NCBI GenBank assembly: GCA_963764565.1
Contig: CAVXTD010000011.1
Span: 139,740 to 203,739 of the forward strand
Direction: 5' to 3'
DNA: 64,000 bases
DNA from: DATBLE01 sp963764565
Lineage (GTDB): Bacteria > Actinomycetota > Thermoleophilia > Gaiellales > Gaiellaceae
The translations under genes and the position numbers were made by a program. Below, in pieces: positions 47,778 to 57,265 of this stretch; the first letter of the stretch is position 1, and the number at the start of each line of letters is the position of its first letter. A model generated the notes under the pieces. The model worked only from the letters and a program-made list of their open reading frames with translations, did no database searches and was not told the DNA's origin.

Positions 47778-48964
47778 TTGGCGTTCGTTGTGAATGCTGT
47801 GGGTGACGAGCTGATCCGCGCTGCTGCGGAGAAGAACGCGGTTCCGGATCTGGGGTCGATGCCGTTCGTCAGTCCGCGGCCGCTCCGCAGAGGCTCGGGT
47901 CGCGATCGTGACGACCGCCGCGTTGCACGTCCCGGGCGAGCTGCCGGCCCGGGGCGGCGATCCTTCCTTCCGCGTCTTCTCGGCCGGCTCGGAGCTTGTG
48001 CTCGGGCATGAGAGCCCGAACTTCGATCGCAGCGGCTGGCTCGCCGATACGAACGTGATCGTCCCGCTCGACGGGCTCGCAGAGCTCGCCCGCGAGGGTG
48101 TGATCGGCTCGGTCGCAGCACGGCATCTCGCCTTCGCCGGCAACCAGCAGCACGGGTCGCTGGCGACGATCGGCCTCGACACCGGCCCGGCAGCGGCGAG
48201 GTTGCTCGCCGCGGACGGTGTCGACGTCGTACTCCTGACTCCGGTCTGACCGCTCTGCACGCGCACCGGGAGTGCGCTCGCCTATGCCCTGGAGCGGAAC
48301 GGCCTGGCGACGGTGCAGCTCGCGTCGATTCGCTCGTACGTCGAGCGGATGCGGCCGCCGCGGGCGCTCTACTGCGAGTTCCCGCTCGGGAGGCCACTCG
48401 GGAGGCCCGGCGATCCCGTGTTCCAGCGGCGTGTCCTGGAGGCGGCGCTGACGTTGCTCGATCGACCCGCGGGACCGGTCCTCGAGAACTTCCCCGAGCG
48501 GATCGAGGACGAGTCGGCGGCGCCGCTTGCCTGCGCATTGCCGCCACGTTACGACCCGAACCTGCCCGCGGCGGTCGACGAGGCCCGCGGCCTGCGCCCA
48601 GCCTACGAGCGCCAACGTGGCCGCTCGGGTCGCACGAACGTCGGCCAAGCAGTCGACGCAGACCTCATCCCCGAGGCGGTCGCCGCGATCGTCCGCATCG
48701 CCGACGGCACACCGCTCGAGCAAGCCGACCTGCCAGGGTCAACACGCGCACTCGGTCTCGACATCCGCGCCTACTACGAAGAAGCGGCGATCGCGCTCAC
48801 CGGCCACATCCCCGGCGCCCGCCAGGCCGAAAGCCTGGTTCTACCGCGAAACCGAAGCCGGCGCTGCCCTCAAGCGCGCACAGAGCGTCCTCCGCCAGAC
48901 CGGCGCGCCCGAAGGGATCTGGCGCTTCCTCATCCCGTCGACACAAAGCACTGAGCCGCGTTAG
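47778..48964 (+). CDS. GrdB-family (glycine/sarcosine/betaine/proline reductase B-like) probable selenoprotein; in-frame TGA, two frameshifts
   Basis: About 395 residues. Family blocks are DELIRAAAEKNAVPDLGSMPFVSP, ARVAIVTTAALHVPG, HESPNFDRSGW and VIVPLDGLAELAREGVIGSVA. At 48247-48249 an in-frame TGA falls in LLTPV-U-PLCTRTGSALA, exactly where homologues have Sec or Cys, giving a U-x-x-C redox motif near residue 157. The same frame stays open on both sides and a hairpin lies 18 bases beyond it. One-base corrections near 47890 and 48835 restore the N-terminus and the C-terminus (WFYRETEAGAALKRAQ through PSTQSTEPR, TAG 48962-48964). The start (TTG 47778 or GTG 47790) is uncertain. If TGA were a stop, two fragments would result. 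Confidence 0.78.
48247..48277 (+). promoter_or_regulatory. Candidate bacterial SECIS element after the in-frame TGA
   Basis: TGA at 48247-48249, then a perfect 6-bp stem GCGCAC (48261-48266) / GTGCGC (48272-48277) with a G-rich CGGGA loop. The loop begins 18 bases after the TGA, within the spacing required for SelB-dependent selenocysteine insertion in bacteria. Seen directly; function is inferred. Confidence 0.6.
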
Positions 48965-48966
48965 GC

Positions 48967-49010
48967 GAAGCCCTCTTCCGGACTCGAACCGGAGACCCCC
49001 TCCTTACCAT
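48967..49010. repeat. 44-bp tRNA-Thr 3'-half direct repeat, copy 1 (att site)
   Basis: Identical over 44 bases to 60491-60534 and to the 3' half of the tRNA-Thr gene at 63930-63973, from the anticodon loop to two bases past the discriminator. It starts two bases after the GrdB-like stop. Typical of attachment sites left by tRNA-targeting tyrosine integrases; the outer boundary of the island. Confidence 0.85.
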
Positions 49011-49339
49011 CCTGGAACCGAGCCGGGAACAGCGGGCACGACCGGGTCACGGAGACCACGAAAGTGCCGCAAACGGGGCGAGGATGACGCTGATGAATGA
49101 CCTGCGCGTGGACGCGCGTGGACAGGCTGATGTTCGCACCGTGTTCGCGCAACGCGACGTCGGTGGGGTGTAAAGAATGACGACGCCCGCTGGTAGATCC
49201 TGCGGCACAGCAGAGGGACCATTCCTGTTTCGTCTCGGGCCGACCGCGCGTAGGTTGCGGTCGTACGTGCCCTCGGGAATGCTCCCGGGGACGGACCTGG
49301 ACTCGGAGGGGCGGTTGGCTCGAACAGTTAAGGCGGAGC
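49011..49339. other. Island left-end non-coding region
   Basis: 329 bases between att copy 1 and the LuxR-type regulator. It contains two GTGGAC motifs 10 bases apart (49108-49113, 49118-49123), like those next to att copy 3, which may be integrase arm-binding sites. The 3' part should hold the regulator promoter. No convincing gene is present. Confidence 0.4.
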
Positions 49340-52247
49340 ATGACGGCGACGCGTGACGTGCTCCTCGGCCGCGATGACGAGCTGCAGCTCGTCGAGAGCG
49401 TGCTTACCGCCGCTTGCGACGGCGAGCCCGGTTTCGTCGTCGTCGAAGGTGAGGCCGGGATCGGCAAGACGAGGCTCCTCCAGGAGCTGGCCGAGGTCGC
49501 GGTCTCGCGCGGATGCTTGACCCTGGAGGGCAGGGCGGCAGAGTTCGAGCGCGACCTTCCCTTCGGGCCCTTCACCGACGCATTCGATGCGTATCTGAAG
49601 TCGCTCGACGCGCGGGCGCTCGATCGCCTGGCGATGGACCGCCTCGGGGCGCTCGCAGCGGTCTTCCCGTCGCTGGGAGCGCTCGACGATGCGGTCGAGT
49701 ACCCCGTCTCGGCGCTGGAGCGCTTCCGCGTCTACCAGGCCGTACGCGAGCTCCTCGAGCGGCTCGCGGCACGGTCGCCTCTGGTGCTGGTCTTGGACGA
49801 TCTTCAATGGGCCGATGGTGCTTCGCTCGAGCTGATCGCGTACCTGCTGCGACGGCCGCCGCAAGCGGCGGTGATGGTTGCGATGGCTCTCCGCACCGGT
49901 CAGGCAGAACCCGCCGTCGTGAAGGCGATGGCGGAGATCCAGCGCTCGCTAGTCGTCGACACGATCGAGCTGGGGCCGCTCGCACGTGAGAGCGTCAGAC
50001 AGCTCGTCGGCGAGGTGGAGGGTGTCGACGTCGAATGGCTTCACTACGAGAGCGGCGGGAATCCGTTCTTCGCGCTGCAGCTGGCACGTGCTGCGCCGGG
50101 TGATTCCGATGCCACGATTGGCGGCGGATTCGGAGTTCCTCCGGCTGTGGCAAGAGCGATTACGGCCGAGCTGAACGAGCTCTCGCCTGCAGCGCGTGGG
50201 TTGGCCGAGGCGGCCGCCGTCGTCGGCGACCCGTTCGAGCTCGATCTCGTGGCCGCCACGGTGGACAGCTCCGAGAACGAGGTCTGGGGGCGCATCGACG
50301 AGCTCGTGGCGAGGGACCTCGTCAGAGGGACCGATGTGCCACGGAGGTTCCAGTTTCGTCATCCCCTCGTGCGGCACGCGGTCTACGGCTCGTGTCCGCC
50401 GAGCGTGCGCGTGTCGTGTCATCGGCGCGCCGCAGAGGCGCTCGCGAGTCGAGGAGTGCCCGCCGCCGTCCTGGCAGGTCATGTCGAGCAGTCGGCTCGG
50501 CACGGCGACGCGTTCGCGATCGAGACTCTGCGGCGCGCCGGCGAGGAGACCGCGAGGCAGGCACCGACGAGCGCGGCTCCCTGGTTCGCGGCAGCGCTTC
50601 GACTCCTACCCGCGGAGAGACCGACCGAGGAACGTGTCGGCTTGCTGATGTCGCTGGCCGACGCAGAGGGGGCGAGAGGGCGCTTCACCGAGGCTCATGC
50701 GGCCCTCGACGAGTCCGTGGCGCTGATTCCCTCCGAGGGCATTGATCTCCGGGTGGGCTTGATCGTCGCCACCGCCGAGATCGAACAGCTACTCGGCCGC
50801 CACAACGACGCACGAGCGCGACTGCGACGCGCGTACGAGGAGCTCGCGGATCGAGACTCGACCGCGCGGGTGTCGCTGCTGATCGCTCTGTCGACCAATA
50901 GCCTCTACCTCGCCGATCACGAAGGAATGCTCGAATGGGGGCGGCTGGCCGTGGAAGCCGCCGGCGAGGTTGGGGACGAGACGCTGTCGGCTGCTGCGCT
51001 CGCGGCCTACACGATGGGGGCGACCTTCGCCGGGCGAACGGAGCTCGCTCTCGAGCTGCACGGACCGGCGGCACACGTGGTCGATTCGCTCGGAGACAGG
51101 GAGCTCGCCGCTAGGCTCGATGCACTCAGCAACCTCGCGACGGCCGAGCTCTACCTCGATCTCCACGCGCTGACGTGCCGCCACGGTGAGCGCGGACTCT
51201 CCATCGCCCGGGCGACAGGGCGCACGCAGCTAGTGCCGATCTTGATCCCGATCCTGGGCTGCTCGCTCTGGATCGTCGGAGAGATGGAGCGGTCTGCAGA
51301 GGTGCTCGACGAAGCCATCGAAGGCGCCCGCCTCGGCGACAACGCGCAGGGACTCTCGCTCGCTCTGTTCAACCGGGCGCTGTCCGCGGTGATGGCGGGG
51401 GACCTGGAGACCGCACTCGAGATCGGGCGCGGAGAGCGTCGAGCTGGCCCGACAGGTGGATAACGGCGTGATCACGGCCTTCGCGGGCGCCATCCACGCA
51501 CAGTCACTGTGCGAGGCGGGCCAGTCCGAGCGCGCTGTCGAGCTGTTGCTCGACAGCGTCGGCGGCGAGGACATTCCGCTCCTCGCTGGCAGCTGGCGCG
51601 CGACCTACTTCGAGCTGCTGACCCGCTGCTGGCTCGACCTCGGTCGGCTCGAGAAGGCTAGGGAGGCAGCGGAGCGGGTGCGGGCGCAGGCCGACGAGCA
51701 GGGAGTGCAGCTTTCAGGGCTGATGGCCGACCGCGCGGGCGCGGCAGTCGCGCTGGCGGACGGGAAACCGGATGTGGGCGCCGACCTGGCTTTGTCGGCT
51801 GTCGCACGGTCGGAGAAGATCGGCGCACGTGTCCATGCGGCCACATCTCGCGCTCTGGCGGGCCGCGCCCTCGCTGCCGCGGGTCGAACGGGCGAGGCGA
51901 TCGCTGAGCTCGAGCGTGCCGCGGACGAGTTCGATGCGCTGGGCGCCTCGCGCTACCGCGATCAGGCCGAGTCCCAGCTCCGCAAGCTCGGATACACCGC
52001 GCATCGTCGGACGGTGCGCGGCAAGCTCGACGGCTCCGGCGTGGAGCTCTTGACCGGGCGCGAGCTCGAGGTGGCAGAGCTCGTGCGCGACCGGCGAACT
52101 AACCGCGAGATCGCGGAGGCGCTGTTTCTGAGCCTGAAGACGGTGGAGGCCCACATGCGCAACATCTTCCACAAGCTTGGTGTCTCGTCTCGAGGCGAGG
52201 TCGCGCAACTGCTCGCTCAGACTCGCCCGGTCGACGCCGGAACCTAG
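49340..52247 (+). CDS. LuxR-family ATP-binding (LAL/MalT-like) transcriptional regulator (frameshifted)
   Basis: About 968 residues after correcting one extra base near 51430. The N-terminal AAA-type ATPase has Walker A EGEAGIGKTRLL (near 35-46) and Walker B LVLDDLQWADGAS. A long helical TPR-like middle is followed by a C-terminal LuxR helix-turn-helix: LTGRELEVAELVRDRRTNREI through TVEAHMRNIFHKLGV. LAL regulators bind ATP and an inducer, then activate nearby operons. The start at 49340 follows AAGGCGGAGC. First gene of the island and the natural candidate regulator of the transporter genes that follow. Confidence 0.87.
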
Positions 52248-52366
52248 CGCCGCCGTCCGGGAGCCGCCCCTCGCCGACGGTAAGGGTCGCCGGCGCACGA
52301 AATCAGGGTCGCGAATAAGGGTCGCTCACCGATGTTCGTCCGGCTGCGTCCGCTCATGCTCGTCCC

Positions 52367-52609
52367 ATGCCGCTGTTCCGGCTCCATCATCGCCACGAAG
52401 CGGACGAATGCTCAGCTGCGTACGCCGCCTGGAAGGGGTACGAGAGCCCACTGCGCCGCGGCGTCGCACTTGCCACCTGCCGCGAGGGGGGCCATGCAAT
52501 CTGGTGGGACGTCGAGGCGCCTGACGGTCGCCGGGCGCTCGAGCTGCTGCCGCCGTACCTCGCCGCACGGACGACCGTCGTCTCCGTGAGCGAGGTCCCC
52601 ATCCCGTGA
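52367..52609 (+). CDS. Small conserved hypothetical protein (HHRHE motif)
   Basis: 80 residues starting MPLFRLHHRHEADECSAAYAA and containing GGHAIWWDVEA and ALELLPPYLAARTTV. This pattern recalls short actinobacterial proteins with a possible metal-binding His/Cys cluster near the N-terminus (HHRHExDEC). Function unknown. It lies 120 bases after the regulator, 35 bases before the next small gene, on the same strand. Confidence 0.65.
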   Translation: MPLFRLHHRHEADECSAAYAAWKGYESPLRRGVALATCREGGHAIWWDVEAPDGRRALELLPPYLAARTTVVSVSEVPIP

Positions 52610-52644
52610 CCGACGTGATCCGCCGCAGCCCGATAGGAGACGCC

Positions 52645-52923
52645 ATGAGCACGTGTCACACGCACGAGACCTGGGTCGACCTCGCCGCACGCGAGAGCGA
52701 CGGCCTCGCCGTTTCGCTTCTCTGGAGCAGGGCCACCGGCCGCGTGAAGGTCGCGGTCGTCGATGCCCACCTGGATGAGCAGTTCGAGGTCGACGTGCCG
52801 CGCGCGGACGCGCTCGCCGCCTTCCACCACCCGTTCGCCTACGCGGCGGGGCTCGGCGCCTCCTTCGGCGACGCCGACTCGCGCCGCCGTCCCTGTCTCG
52901 CACCCGAAAGGAGCGCGGTCTGA
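52645..52923 (+). CDS. Small conserved protein, paralogue 1
   Basis: 92 residues. Core W-x-x-LA-x-RESDGLAVSLLWS followed by TGRVKVAVVDAHLDEQFEVDVP and ALAAFHHPFAYA. It is clearly related to the product of 54527-54793. ATG 52645 has a TAGGAGA site; its stop overlaps the MFS start (TGATG), so it is translationally coupled to the transporter. Widespread in actinobacteria as a short uncharacterised protein; a single-domain beta-rich fold is likely. Confidence 0.7.
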   Translation: MSTCHTHETWVDLAARESDGLAVSLLWSRATGRVKVAVVDAHLDEQFEVDVPRADALAAFHHPFAYAAGLGASFGDADSRRRPCLAPERSAV

Positions 52924-54515
52924 TGACGATCGACCCCGTCCAGTACGCCCGCCGTTGGAAGACGCTGGGTGTGCTGTCGCTGAGCCTCGTGATCATCGGG
53001 CTCGACAACACGATCCTCAACGTCGCCCTGCCGACGCTGCAGCACGAGTTCGACGCATCGCGCTCGACGCTGCAGTGGATGGTCGACTCCTACTTGCTCG
53101 TCTTCGCCGGCCTGCTGCTCGTGTTCGGTGTGCTCGGCGATCGCTTCGGGCGCAAGCGTGCGCTTCAGACCGGCATCTCGATCTTCGGGCTGGCCAGCCT
53201 TGGCGCCCTGGTCGCAGACTCGGCCGATCAGGTGATCGCAGTGCGTGCGGCGATGGGCGTCGGTGCGGCGCTGATCATGCCCGCCACCCTCTCGATCATC
53301 GCGAACCTCTTCACCGGCGAGGAGCGCGGGAAAGCGATCGGGATCTGGGCCGCACTCGCTGCGATCGGGATCGGGCTCGGGCCCCTGACCGGCGGGTTGC
53401 TGCTCGAGTGGTTCGGCTGGTCGTCCGTCTTCATGGTCAACGTGCCTTTCGCGGCCGTCGCGCTGGTGCTCGGAATCCGCTACGTGCCCGAGAGCCGCGA
53501 TCCCCGGCCCGGCTCGTTCGACCTGCTCGGGGCCGCGCTCTCGACCGCCGGATTCAGCATTCTCGTGTACGCGATCATCGAGGCGCCCGAGCGGGGCTGG
53601 ACGTCCGGTCTCGTGCTCGGATCGCTCACGGCGAGCGTCGCCTTGCTGGGCTTCTTCCTCTGGTGGGAGCGACGGATCAAAGAGCCGATGCTCGACCTCG
53701 GCTTCTTCCGCAGCGCCCGCTTCAGCATCGGCACGGCTGCCGTTAGCGTCGCCTTCTTCGCCCTGCTCGGCGGGATCTTCGCGCTCACCCAGTACCTGCA
53801 GTTCGCCCACGGCTACAGCGCGATCGAGGCCGGCGCGATCATGACCCCGATCGCGCTGGGGTTGATGATGGGCGCAGGCTCGTCGAGCAAGGCCGTTCGC
53901 CGGCTCGGCACCGCACGCGTCGTCGCAATAGGCCTGACCGGCCTCGCGCTTCTCTTGGCGCTGACCGTGCTCTGGGAGCCCGACAGTGGCACGCTCGCGC
54001 TCGTCGCCTGGTTCTTCGGGCTCGCACTGGCGATGGGCTGGATCATGGCTCCCGCCACGGACGCGGTTGTCGGCGCTGTTTCCGCCGCCAAGTCGGGCGT
54101 CGCCTCGGCCACCAACACCGTCGCGCGCATGGTGGCGGGAGCGCTCGGCGTGGCCGTGATCGGCTCGCTGGTCAGTTCCCTCTACTCGAACGACGTCGAC
54201 GGCTCGCTCGGCGCGCTGCCCCCGCAGGCCCAGGCGGCGGTCGAAGACTCGATCGGCGCCGCGAGCGGGATCGCCGCTCAGCTGCCACCGGAGGCCGCCT
54301 CGAGTCTGCTCGCCACCACCGGTGATGCCTTCACCCAGGCGATGGGCATCGGCCTCTCGCTTGCCGCGGCGCTCGCCGCCGCCATGGCCATTGTCGTCGC
54401 CCGCTTCCTGCCGGCTCGCGAGCCCGACGGCGCACAGGCAGAAGGCGCGAAGCCCGGCATGCGCCCGCCTGCCGATCCCGACCGCGAGTCCCTCGATCTG
54501 CAGCCGCAGAACTGA
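52923..54515 (+). CDS. MFS drug-efflux transporter, DHA2 (EmrB/QacA) family
   Basis: 530 residues, 14 hydrophobic helices. DHA2 hallmarks are LDNTILNVALPTLQHEFDAS (motif D1), the GDRFGRKRALQTG loop (motif A) after helix 2, and GIGLGPLTGGLLLEWFGWSSVF (motif C). Proton-driven export of hydrophobic drugs or antibiotics is the family role. Start coupled to the small gene before it; a paralogue of that small gene follows 11 bases after the stop. Confidence 0.9.
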   Translation: MTIDPVQYARRWKTLGVLSLSLVIIGLDNTILNVALPTLQHEFDASRSTLQWMVDSYLLVFAGLLLVFGVLGDRFGRKRALQTGISIFGLASLGALVADSADQVIAVRAAMGVGAALIMPATLSIIANLFTGEERGKAIGIWAALAAIGIGLGPLTGGLLLEWFGWSSVFMVNVPFAAVALVLGIRYVPESRDPRPGSFDLLGAALSTAGFSILVYAIIEAPERGWTSGLVLGSLTASVALLGFFLWWERRIKEPMLDLGFFRSARFSIGTAAVSVAFFALLGGIFALTQYLQFAHGYSAIEAGAIMTPIALGLMMGAGSSSKAVRRLGTARVVAIGLTGLALLLALTVLWEPDSGTLALVAWFFGLALAMGWIMAPATDAVVGAVSAAKSGVASATNTVARMVAGALGVAVIGSLVSSLYSNDVDGSLGALPPQAQAAVEDSIGAASGIAAQLPPEAASSLLATTGDAFTQAMGIGLSLAAALAAAMAIVVARFLPAREPDGAQAEGAKPGMRPPADPDRESLDLQPQN

Positions 54516-54526
54516 AAGGAGCTGCC

Positions 54527-54793
54527 ATGACCATCTCAGTCGATAACCACATCTGGACGGAGCTCGCCGACCGGGAGGCCGACGGCCTCGAGGTCAGGCT
54601 GCTCTGGAGCGAGTCGACCGGCCGCGTGCTCGTCGCCGTCGACGACACGCGGGTCGGTCGTCGGTTCGCGTTCGACGTTCCGCGCGGCGAGGCTCTCGCC
54701 GCCTTCCATCACCCGCTCGCCTATACCCCCGCTCGAGCGGGCCGGCGCTACCGGGCCGCCGAGCCGTCAACCGACCTGCAACTGCAGCGCTAG
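54527..54793 (+). CDS. Small conserved protein, paralogue 2
   Basis: 88 residues: IWTELADREADGLEVRLLWS, TGRVLVAVDDTRVGRRFAFD and ALAAFHHPLAYT match the product of 52645-52923 over their whole length. AAAGGAGC precedes the ATG. It sits between the MFS and MMPL transporter genes, so each transporter is preceded by one copy. Function unknown. Confidence 0.72.
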   Translation: MTISVDNHIWTELADREADGLEVRLLWSESTGRVLVAVDDTRVGRRFAFDVPRGEALAAFHHPLAYTPARAGRRYRAAEPSTDLQLQR

Positions 54794-54805
54794 AGGAGAA
54801 ACCAG

Positions 54806-57025
54806 ATGTCTGCCACTACCCATACACGGAGCGTCGCGGCCCGCATGGGTCGCTGGAGCGCCCGTCATCGCAAGATCGCGATCTTCGGGTGGCTCGCATT
54901 CGTCGTCGTCGCGTTCGTCCTTGGATCGATGACGGGCCAGAAGACGATCGACCCTGCGACCGCCGGCCCCGGCGAGTCGGGGCGGATGGACAAGATCCTC
55001 GACGCGGGCTTCAAGCAGCCCTCGGGCGAGAGCGTCCTGATCCAGAGCGACTCGCTGACCACCGACGACCCGGCGTTCCGGTCGGCCGTCGAGGACGTCG
55101 TCGGAACGGTCTCCCGGCTCGGCGTCGTGACCAACGTCCGCTCGCCCCTCGACCCTGCCAACCAGGGGCAGATCTCGAAGGACGGGCGCTCGGCGCTCGT
55201 CGACTTCCAGATCCGCGGGGACGCGGACGACGCGGCGAAGAAGGTCGACCCGATCGTCGCCGCCGTCGACTCCACCAAGGCCGCCCATCCGGGGCTGTTC
55301 ATCGGCCAGTTCGGCTACGCGAGCGCCGACAAAGAGCTCAGCGGTGTCGGCAACAGCGACCTGAAGAAGGCCGGCCTGTTCTCGGTCCCGATCACCCTGA
55401 TCATCCTCGTCGTCGCCTTCGGCGCCCTCGTCGCCGCGGGCATCCCGCTCCTGCTCGCGCTCACCGCGGTGTTCGCGACGTTCGGCATCGTCGCGGCGTC
55501 GAGCCACGCACTGCCCGTCAGCGACGCGGTCGGCGCGATCGTCCTCCTGATCGGCCTCGCGGTCGGGGTGGACTACTCGATGTTCTACTTGAAGCGTGAG
55601 CGTGAGGAGCGTGCCGCGGGTCGGAGCGAGCAGGCGGCTCTCGAGGCGGCCGCAGCGACGTCGGGACGGTCGGTGCTCATCTCCGGCCTCACGGTGATGG
55701 TCGCGATGGCGGGGATGTTCCTCACCGGCGACAAGGGCTTCGCGTCCTTCGGGCTCGCGACGATGATCGTCGTCGCGGTCGCGATGCTCGGGTCGCTGAC
55801 CGTGCTCCCGGCGCTCCTCTCCTGGCTCGGCGACCGCGTCGACCGACTCCATGTGCCGTTCGTCGGCCGCCTGCGCCGGGACGACGGCGAGGGCCGGATC
55901 TGGGGCGCGATCATCGACCGCGTCCTTCGCCGGCCCGCGCTGTCCGCGGCGGTCGCAACGGGCGCGCTGGTGGCGCTCGCGCTCCCCGCGCTCCACATGC
56001 ACACCGTCATCCCGGGGCCGGACACGTTCCCGCAGGACCTGCCGGCAATCCAGACCTACAACCGCATCCAGGGGGCGTTCCCCGGCACCGAGATCCCGGC
56101 GAACGTCGTGGTCAAGGCCGAGAACGTCAACGCACCCGAGGTGAAGGCCGCGATCACGCGGATGGAGGACGCGGCGCTCGCGACCGGGCAGCTCTACCGC
56201 CCGATCACGATCGACGTCAACGAGGACGCCACGATCGCCAACATCGCGATCGCGATCGACGGCGAGGGCACCGACGAGACGTCGGTCGCGGCGCTCCGGA
56301 CACTGCGCGAGGACGTGCTTCCCGGCACGATCGGCACGCTCCCCGACGTCGAGTACGGCGTCACGGGCTTCACCGCCGGCTCGGCCGACTTCAACGACCT
56401 CATGAAGTCCGTCGCGCCACGCGTGTTCGTGTTCGTGCTCCTGTTCGCGTTCCTCCTCATGCTGGTCGCGTTCCGCTCGCTCGTGATCGCGGCGAAGGCG
56501 ATCGTGCTCAACCTCCTGTCCGTCGCCGCGGCGTACGGCGCGATCGTGCTCGTCTTCCAGCACGGGTGGGGGAAGGGCCTGCTCGGCTTCGAGTCCACGG
56601 CAGGCGTCGTCGCGTTCCTCCCGATCCTGCTCTTCGTGATCCTGTTCGGCCTCTCGATGGACTACCACGTGTTCATCCTGAGCCGAATCCGCGAGACGTT
56701 CGATCGCGGCGCGACGAACGACGAGGCGATCTCGCACGGGATCAAGAGCACGGCGGGTGTCGTGACGAGCGCGGCAATCGTGATGGTCGCGGTCTTCTCG
56801 ATCTTCGCGACCCTCTCGATGATGGAGCTGAAGCAGTTCGGCGTCGGGCTCGCCGTCGCCGTCCTGCTCGACGCGACGCTCGTGCGCGGCGTACTGCTGC
56901 CGGCATCGATGAAGCTGCTCGGCGAGGCGAACTGGTACCTCCCGTCCTGGCTCGAGTGGCTGCCGCACCTCGAGCACGGCGAGCGGGCCGAGAAGCTGCC
57001 CGCGCCGACGGCGGAGACGATCTGA
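54806..57025 (+). CDS. MMPL/RND-family membrane transporter
   Basis: 739 residues, two repeats of six helices with large external loops, as in MmpL/HpnN transporters. The charge-relay block GLAVGVDYSMFYLKREREE and its counterpart LFGLSMDYHVFILSRIRET are diagnostic (both with the conserved Asp-Tyr). Exports lipids or hydrophobic compounds using the proton gradient. AGAGGAG site before ATG 54806; its stop overlaps the next ATG. Confidence 0.9.
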   Translation: MSATTHTRSVAARMGRWSARHRKIAIFGWLAFVVVAFVLGSMTGQKTIDPATAGPGESGRMDKILDAGFKQPSGESVLIQSDSLTTDDPAFRSAVEDVVGTVSRLGVVTNVRSPLDPANQGQISKDGRSALVDFQIRGDADDAAKKVDPIVAAVDSTKAAHPGLFIGQFGYASADKELSGVGNSDLKKAGLFSVPITLIILVVAFGALVAAGIPLLLALTAVFATFGIVAASSHALPVSDAVGAIVLLIGLAVGVDYSMFYLKREREERAAGRSEQAALEAAAATSGRSVLISGLTVMVAMAGMFLTGDKGFASFGLATMIVVAVAMLGSLTVLPALLSWLGDRVDRLHVPFVGRLRRDDGEGRIWGAIIDRVLRRPALSAAVATGALVALALPALHMHTVIPGPDTFPQDLPAIQTYNRIQGAFPGTEIPANVVVKAENVNAPEVKAAITRMEDAALATGQLYRPITIDVNEDATIANIAIAIDGEGTDETSVAALRTLREDVLPGTIGTLPDVEYGVTGFTAGSADFNDLMKSVAPRVFVFVLLFAFLLMLVAFRSLVIAAKAIVLNLLSVAAAYGAIVLVFQHGWGKGLLGFESTAGVVAFLPILLFVILFGLSMDYHVFILSRIRETFDRGATNDEAISHGIKSTAGVVTSAAIVMVAVFSIFATLSMMELKQFGVGLAVAVLLDATLVRGVLLPASMKLLGEANWYLPSWLEWLPHLEHGERAEKLPAPTAETI

Positions 57026-57265
57026 TGCTGACGGCGCGCGAGAACGGCTCCTCGAAGGCGCCGGCAGCGGCCGACCACGACGTCGTCCGGCTCGTGGGCG
57101 TGACGAAGGTCTACGGCAGAGACGACGCGAGCGTCACGGCACTCCACGAGGTCTCGCTCGGGTTCGGCGACGGCTCGTTCACCGCGGTCATGGGCCCGTC
57201 GGGCTCGGGCAAGAGCGCCCTTCTCCACCGCGCCGCCGGGCTCGACCGGCCCGACGTCGGCTCGG
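57025..57265 (+). pseudogene. ABC transporter ATPase, N-terminal fragment
   Basis: Begins as a MacB/LolD-type ATPase: VVRLVGVTKVYGRDDASVTALHEVSL, Walker A GPSGSGKSALLH and AAGLDRPDVGSV. Homology stops at about residue 80, before Q-loop, signature and Walker B, where glycoside hydrolase sequence starts in another frame. It starts at ATG 57025, overlapping the MMPL stop, so the original operon was probably MMPL plus ATPase and its permease. The fragment cannot work as an ATPase. Confidence 0.72.

Noticed and set aside
54767..56977. Long minus-strand open frame opposite the MMPL gene
   Set aside because: Highly charged low-complexity translation with no domain; a GC-rich shadow of the real gene, like many other long antisense frames in this window.
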